A DNA stretch of 64,000 nucleotides from assembly GCA_015075075.1 (NCBI GenBank), contig JABTVA010000003.1, positions 102,619 through 166,618 on the forward strand, given 5' to 3'. The position numbers and the translations under genes are program-made. The notes under the pieces were generated by a model. The model searched no databases. It was given only the letters and a program-made list of their open reading frames with translations, and was not told the DNA's origin. The stretch is from Deltaproteobacteria bacterium. Lineage in GTDB: Bacteria; Desulfobacterota; GWC2-55-46. Positions within the stretch are counted from its first letter, which is position 1. Each line of letters begins with the position of its first letter. Positions 60,518-64,000 of this stretch are shown here, one piece after another.

Positions 60518-60685
60518 CTACTTCCCGGCCTTTAGCCTTGCCTGGCGCTCCTGCTCCTTTTTAAGGGAGCAATCGTGGCATGCATATCTTTTTTCGTGCT
60601 TGACCGTGAGCCTGTCATAGTCCTGGTCAAGTGCCACCCTGACGACGTTATCCGATTCCCTGCCGCAGAAATCACACTTTAACAT
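60518..60685 (-). CDS. Small four-cysteine (zinc-ribbon-like) protein
   Basis: A protein of 55 residues from the ATG at 60685 (MLKCDFCGRESDNVVRVALD). The Cys pairs C-D-F-C and C-H-D-C are about 30 residues apart, a typical small zinc-ribbon spacing, followed by a basic helix (KKEQERQARLKAGK). The family is unknown. The frame stays open upstream through the neighbouring gene, but that is a shadow. It overlaps the DUF3343-like gene by 14 bases, indicating coexpression. Confidence 0.7.
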   Translation of the reverse strand: MLKCDFCGRESDNVVRVALDQDYDRLTVKHEKRYACHDCSLKKEQERQARLKAGK

Positions 60686-60908
60686 ACTCCCCACCTTCTT
60701 TCCTGTACACGTTCCTCGGCAAAAGCCCTCCTTTTTGAAGGGTCTGGTAAGCCTTTTCGAACAGGCCCTCGTCCACGGATATGACAAGCCCGCAGGCCGA
60801 ATCAAGCGCCTTCGGCACAGGGAGGAGCCTGAAAGGGATGGCCGCGCCCTTCAAAAGCTCCTCGGCCTTCAAGGCCCTGTGGGTCGAGCCGAAGCCCAGT
60901 ATATACTC
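60672..60908 (-). CDS. DUF3343-like small protein (putative Se/S carrier-like)
   Basis: About 78 residues from the ATG at 60908 (MEYILGFGSTHRALKAEELL); ATGs 9 and 13 codons upstream are possible. The body PFRLLPVPKALDSACGLVIS has the conserved internal Cys of the DUF3343 family, sometimes described as Se/S-carrier-like. The next gene is a four-Cys protein, which overlaps it. Neither has a known function; their order and overlap suggest a small conserved unit. Confidence 0.7.
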   Translation of the reverse strand, partial: EYILGFGSTHRALKAEELLKGAAIPFRLLPVPKALDSACGLVISVDEGLFEKAYQTLQKGGLLPRNVYRKEGGEYVKV

Positions 60909-60965
60909 CATTTGCCGGAAATTATCAAATTTCATGGCGCTACGCAAGAACGGGATTACAGGCCC

Positions 60966-61001
60966 AAAAAAACGCCCGCCGCATTCATGGAATGGGCGGG
61001 C
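60966..61001 (-). terminator. Terminator after glyA
   Basis: CGCCCGCC-GCATTC-ATGG-AATGGGCGGGCG forms a strong stem at 60973-61001. The A-run 60966-60972 becomes a U-tract on the minus strand. It lies 28 bases past the glyA stop. Confidence 0.88.
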
Positions 61002-61028
61002 GGCCAGTTTTCTAATAATCGAGCTTTT

Positions 61029-62285
61029 TCAGGCCGAAGCCCTTTCCATCCTATTTTTATAAAGGGGGAACCTCGAACAGAGATCCTTTACCTCGGCCTT
61101 TATGCCGTCGAGGGCGGCATCGTCGTTCCTCTTCTCAAGGGCCCTCTGGATGAAGCCCGCGACGACCTTCATCTCAGGCTCCTTCATGCCCTTGGTGGTG
61201 GCCGCCGGCACGCCTATCCTTATGCCGCTCGTTACAAAGGGGCTCCTTGTCTCGAACGGGATGGTGTTCTTGTTGACGGTTATCCCGGCCTTCACGAGCG
61301 CCTCCTCTGCCTCCTTGCCGGTTATGTCCTGCTTCGTGAGGTCCATGAGCATGAGGTGGTTGTCGGTCCCGCCGGATACGAGCGTAAAGCCCCTTGAAAT
61401 TAGCTCGCCCGAGAGGACTTTGGCATTCGCGAGCACCTGCTTCTGGTAGGCCGTAAAGGAAGGATCGAGCGCCTCCTTGAAGGCCACGGCCTTTGCCGCT
61501 ATTATGTGCATGAGCGGGCCGCCCTGTATGCCCGGGAATATCTGCTTATCGACCGCCTTCGCGAACTCCTCCCTGCACATGATGACGCCGCTACGCGGGC
61601 CGCGTAGCGTCTTGTGCGTGGTGGTCGTCACGAACTCGGCATGGGGCACGGGGCTCTGGTGTAGCCCTGTAGCCACGAGCCCTGCTATGTGGGCTATGTC
61701 GACCATGATCTTCGCGCCGACCTCGTCAGCCACTTCCCTGAAGGCCTTGAAATCAATAATCCTCGGGTAGGCGCTTGCGCCCACGACGATGAGTTTCGGG
61801 TTATTCTTCTTGGCGAGGTCCCGCACCTGGTCCATGTCGATCCTCTGGTCGTCCTGGCGGACCCCGTAGAAGACGATATTATAGAGCTGGCCAGAGAAGT
61901 TCACGGGGCTTCCGTGCGTAAGGTGCCCGCCGTGGGACAGGTTCATGCCCATGACGGTGTCGCCGGGCTTTACGGTGGCGAGGTAGACCGCCATGTTGGC
62001 CTGCGAGCCGGAATGGGGCTGGACGTTCACGTGGTCCGCGCCGAAGAGCTTCTTCGCCCTCTCTATCGCGAGCCTCTCGACTATGTCCACGAACTCGCAG
62101 CCGCCGTAATAGCGCTTGCCGGGGTAGCCTTCGGCGTACTTGTTGGTCATTACGCTCCCGGCGGCCTCCATCACCGCCTCGCTTACGAAGTTCTCGGACG
62201 CGATGAGCTCGAGCTTCAGTTCCTGCCTTTCGGTCTCAAGCCGTATGGCTTCGTATACTTCGGGGTCGAATTCCTTAAGGGCCAT
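61029..62285 (-). CDS. glyA: Serine hydroxymethyltransferase
   Basis: A protein of 418 residues from the ATG at 62285. It has [54 protein letters not shown] and the PLP lysine Lys225 in [12 protein letters not shown]. It interconverts serine and glycine while charging tetrahydrofolate with one carbon. The longer frame upstream (to 62342) overlaps the end of rpiB and lacks a ribosome site. It is downstream of rpiB by 57 bases. Confidence 0.96.
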   Translation of the reverse strand: MALKEFDPEVYEAIRLETERQELKLELIASENFVSEAVMEAAGSVMTNKYAEGYPGKRYYGGCEFVDIVERLAIERAKKLFGADHVNVQPHSGSQANMAVYLATVKPGDTVMGMNLSHGGHLTHGSPVNFSGQLYNIVFYGVRQDDQRIDMDQVRDLAKKNNPKLIVVGASAYPRIIDFKAFREVADEVGAKIMVDIAHIAGLVATGLHQSPVPHAEFVTTTTHKTLRGPRSGVIMCREEFAKAVDKQIFPGIQGGPLMHIIAAKAVAFKEALDPSFTAYQKQVLANAKVLSGELISRGFTLVSGGTDNHLMLMDLTKQDITGKEAEEALVKAGITVNKNTIPFETRSPFVTSGIRIGVPAATTKGMKEPEMKVVAGFIQRALEKRNDDAALDGIKAEVKDLCSRFPLYKNRMERASA

Positions 62286-62342
62286 CTTCTTTACTGCCTC
62301 CCGTTTTAAAATAACAAGGGCCGCCAAACTCGCGGCCTCCAC

Positions 62343-62804
62343 TTACCTTCCGTTCTTTTTCTCGACTTCCCGTATCTTGTCGAGCCGCTTCTGGTGCCTG
62401 CCGCCCTCGAAGGCGGTTTCGAGCCAGGTCTTGAGCATCTCCCGGGCAAGCCCCTTCCCGGCGATCCTGCCGCCTATCACGAGGATATTGGCGTCGTTAT
62501 GCTCCTTGGCCATGCGGGCGGTGTAGACGTCGTTCACGAGCGCGGCCCGGACGTTGCTGAACTTGTTTGCGAGTATGCTCATGCCTATGCCGGTCCCGCA
62601 GACGAGCACCCCCCTGGGTACCTCCCCTTTTGAGACCCTCTCCGCGACCGGTATGCCGTAGTCAGGGTAGTCGACGGACTTGTCGTCGTTAACGCCCATG
62701 TCCAGCACTTCCACCCCGAGGGAGGCCATGAACTCCTTGAGGTCTTCCTTGAGCTCTCTCCCGGCATGGTCGCTTGCTATGGCTATCCTTTCCATCTGAT
62801 CCAT
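62343..62804 (-). CDS. rpiB: Ribose-5-phosphate isomerase B
   Basis: A protein of 153 residues: IAIASDHAGRELKEDLKEF, VDYPDYGIPVAERVSKGEV, and GVLVCGTGIGMSILANKF with the catalytic Cys, then NDANILVIGGRIAG. The RpiB/LacAB fold converts ribulose-5-phosphate and ribose-5-phosphate. The fabF-rpiB-glyA order is that seen in Geobacter-type genomes. The ATG at 62795 (MERIAIASDHAG) is an alternative start. Confidence 0.96.
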   Translation of the reverse strand: MDQMERIAIASDHAGRELKEDLKEFMASLGVEVLDMGVNDDKSVDYPDYGIPVAERVSKGEVPRGVLVCGTGIGMSILANKFSNVRAALVNDVYTARMAKEHNDANILVIGGRIAGKGLAREMLKTWLETAFEGGRHQKRLDKIREVEKKNGR

Positions 62805-62870
62805 CTGGCGCCTCTTTCCGCTTAATCCTATCTTTATATTATGCGTCTTTTAAGGGCGCGAGGCAAGGGC

Positions 62871-64000
62871 TTACTCGAACCTCTTGAAGGCGAGCACGCC
62901 GTTGGTGCCGCCGAAGCCGAAGGAGTTAGAGAGGGCCGCCTTGACCTTGGCCTCCCGGGCGGAGTTAGGCACGTAGTCGAGGTCGCATTCGGGGTCGGGT
63001 GTGGTGTAGTTTATGGTCGGGGGCAGCACCCCGTGGTGTAGAGAGAGCGCGGTAAACACGGCCTCTATGCCGCCCGCGGCCCCGAGGAGGTGGCCTGTCA
63101 TGCCCTTTGTCGAGCTTACGGCGAGCTTCCTTGCGTGCCCGCCGAAGACGGTCTTTACCGCCATCGTCTCGTAAAGGTCGTTATAGTAGGTCGAGGTGCC
63201 GTGGGCGTTTATGTAGCCGATGTCCTCGGGGTTGAGCCCCGCTGTCCGGAGGGCCATCTTCATGCACCTGGCCGCGCCCTCGCCGTTGGGCGCTGGTGTC
63301 GTCATGTGGTTCGCGTCGGCATTCAGGCCGTATCCGGCTATCTCCGCGTATATCTTCGCGCCCCGTTTTTTGGCTGATTCCATTTCCTCCAGGAAAAGGA
63401 CCCCCGCGCCCTCGCCTATGACGAATCCGTCCCTGTCCTTGTCAAAGGGCCTGCTCGCGCCTTTCGGGTCGCCGTTCCTCGTCGAGAGGGCCTTCATGGC
63501 GTTAAAGCCGGCGACACATAGCGGGGTTATGGTGGACTCGGCCCCGCCCGCGACCATCACATCCGCCACGCCCGTCTGTATGAGCCTGGCTGCGTCCCCT
63601 ATGGAATGGGTGCCGGTCGCGCAGGCCGTGACCGCGCAGCTATTGGGCCCCTTTGCCCCGAGCTTTATGGAGACCTGCCCGGAGGCGAGGTTGATTATTA
63701 CCATCGGGATGAAGAAAGGGGTGATCCTGTCCGGCCCCTTCTCCTTCAGGACGTCGAACCAGTGCTCGATTGCCGGAAGGCCGCCTATTCCGGCCCCTAT
63801 ATATACGCCTGCCATCTCGGCGTTCTCGTCTGTTATCCTGTAGCCGGAGTCCTCGTAGGCCATCTGGCTCGCGGCGACCGCGTACTGGATGAAGAGGTCC
63901 ATCTTCTTGACCTCTTTCTTCTCTATGTACGGGAGCGGGTCGAAATCAGGGACCTCCCCTGCTATCTTCACGGGGAAGCTCGAAACGTCAAAACGGGTTA
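62871..64000 (-). CDS. fabF: Beta-ketoacyl-ACP synthase II (partial, N-terminus outside the window)
   Basis: About 376 residues are visible and the frame runs off the right edge ([16 protein letters not shown] at the edge). Catalytic Cys lies in [18 protein letters not shown], His residues in [12 protein letters not shown] and [13 protein letters not shown], and the end is [18 protein letters not shown]. This is a type II fatty-acid condensing enzyme elongating malonyl-ACP adducts. About 40-50 N-terminal residues are missing. A GTG at 63971 is internal, not the true start. Confidence 0.96.
   Translation of the reverse strand, partial: TRFDVSSFPVKIAGEVPDFDPLPYIEKKEVKKMDLFIQYAVAASQMAYEDSGYRITDENAEMAGVYIGAGIGGLPAIEHWFDVLKEKGPDRITPFFIPMVIINLASGQVSIKLGAKGPNSCAVTACATGTHSIGDAARLIQTGVADVMVAGGAESTITPLCVAGFNAMKALSTRNGDPKGASRPFDKDRDGFVIGEGAGVLFLEEMESAKKRGAKIYAEIAGYGLNADANHMTTPAPNGEGAARCMKMALRTAGLNPEDIGYINAHGTSTYYNDLYETMAVKTVFGGHARKLAVSSTKGMTGHLLGAAGGIEAVFTALSLHHGVLPPTINYTTPDPECDLDYVPNSAREAKVKAALSNSFGFGGTNGVLAFKRFE

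Noticed and set aside
62300..62342. Terminator between rpiB and glyA
   Set aside because: GGCCGC-CAAACTC-GCGGCC forms a short stem but the following bases are not a clean U-run, and the two genes are probably cotranscribed.

Overview
The window looks like a chromosome segment of a GC-rich deltaproteobacterium (Desulfobacterota, Geobacter-like relatives). The evidence is gene order: thrS-infC-rpmI-rplT-pheS-pheT-ihfA-merR on one strand, fabF-rpiB-glyA together, and aminotransferase-hom-thrC-apgM together. There is also a complete type II secretion operon and a short palindromic repeat of the kind scattered through such genomes. No species is recognisable. Nearly every gene is on the minus strand; the plus strand holds only a partial 3' gene end at the left edge and two damaged genes near 44.4-46.7 kb.

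Layout. 0-2.6 kb: an accessory patch in which a Sel1-repeat protein and a methyltransferase are separated by three copies of a module made of a tRNA-Pro 3' end plus a terminator hairpin, next to a decayed full-length tRNA-Pro. 2.6-10.5 kb: the translation operon thrS to merR and a tRNA-Val. 10.8-14.3 kb: a multi-TM protein plus a Cache/HAMP/PAS/GAF histidine kinase. 14.4-24.9 kb: type II secretion genes gspE-F-G-H-I-J-K-L-M-C-D. 25.3-44 kb: about 18.6 kb of 20 tightly overlapping minus-strand genes forming one apparent operon for glycan or glycoconjugate synthesis: NAD-dependent epimerase, B12-binding radical SAM protein, two GT4 glycosyltransferases, four related CgeB-like glycosyltransferases, nucleotidyltransferase, methyltransferases, PIG-L deacetylase, glycoside hydrolase, GNAT acyltransferase, PRTase-like and kinase-like proteins, PHP phosphoesterase and a lipoprotein. 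44.4-46.7 kb: plus-strand EEP nuclease/phosphatase and phospholipase D, both with many frame breaks. 46.8-51.5 kb: DEAD-box helicase and an SOS operon (lexA, small protein, dinB). 51.5-60 kb: nitronate monooxygenase-like protein, mtgA, apgM, thrC, hom, a broken aminotransferase and a truncated lipA. 60.5-64 kb: two small genes, glyA, rpiB and the 3' part of fabF.

Frame breaks are concentrated in a few patches (25.9-27.1, 40.8, 44.4-45.7, 50.3, 58.3-59.4 kb). Several sit at homopolymers in genes that should be functional, so base-calling or assembly error is at least as likely as gene decay. Intergenic DNA carries three families of short inverted-repeat elements (about 120-145 bp), including one element inserted inside another at 55.6-55.9 kb.

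The best candidate for an undescribed system is the 25-44 kb glycan operon, with its four CgeB-like transferases, B12 radical SAM enzyme and a glycosidase whose barrel halves appear in reversed order. The tRNA-Pro/terminator modules at the left edge are the second.
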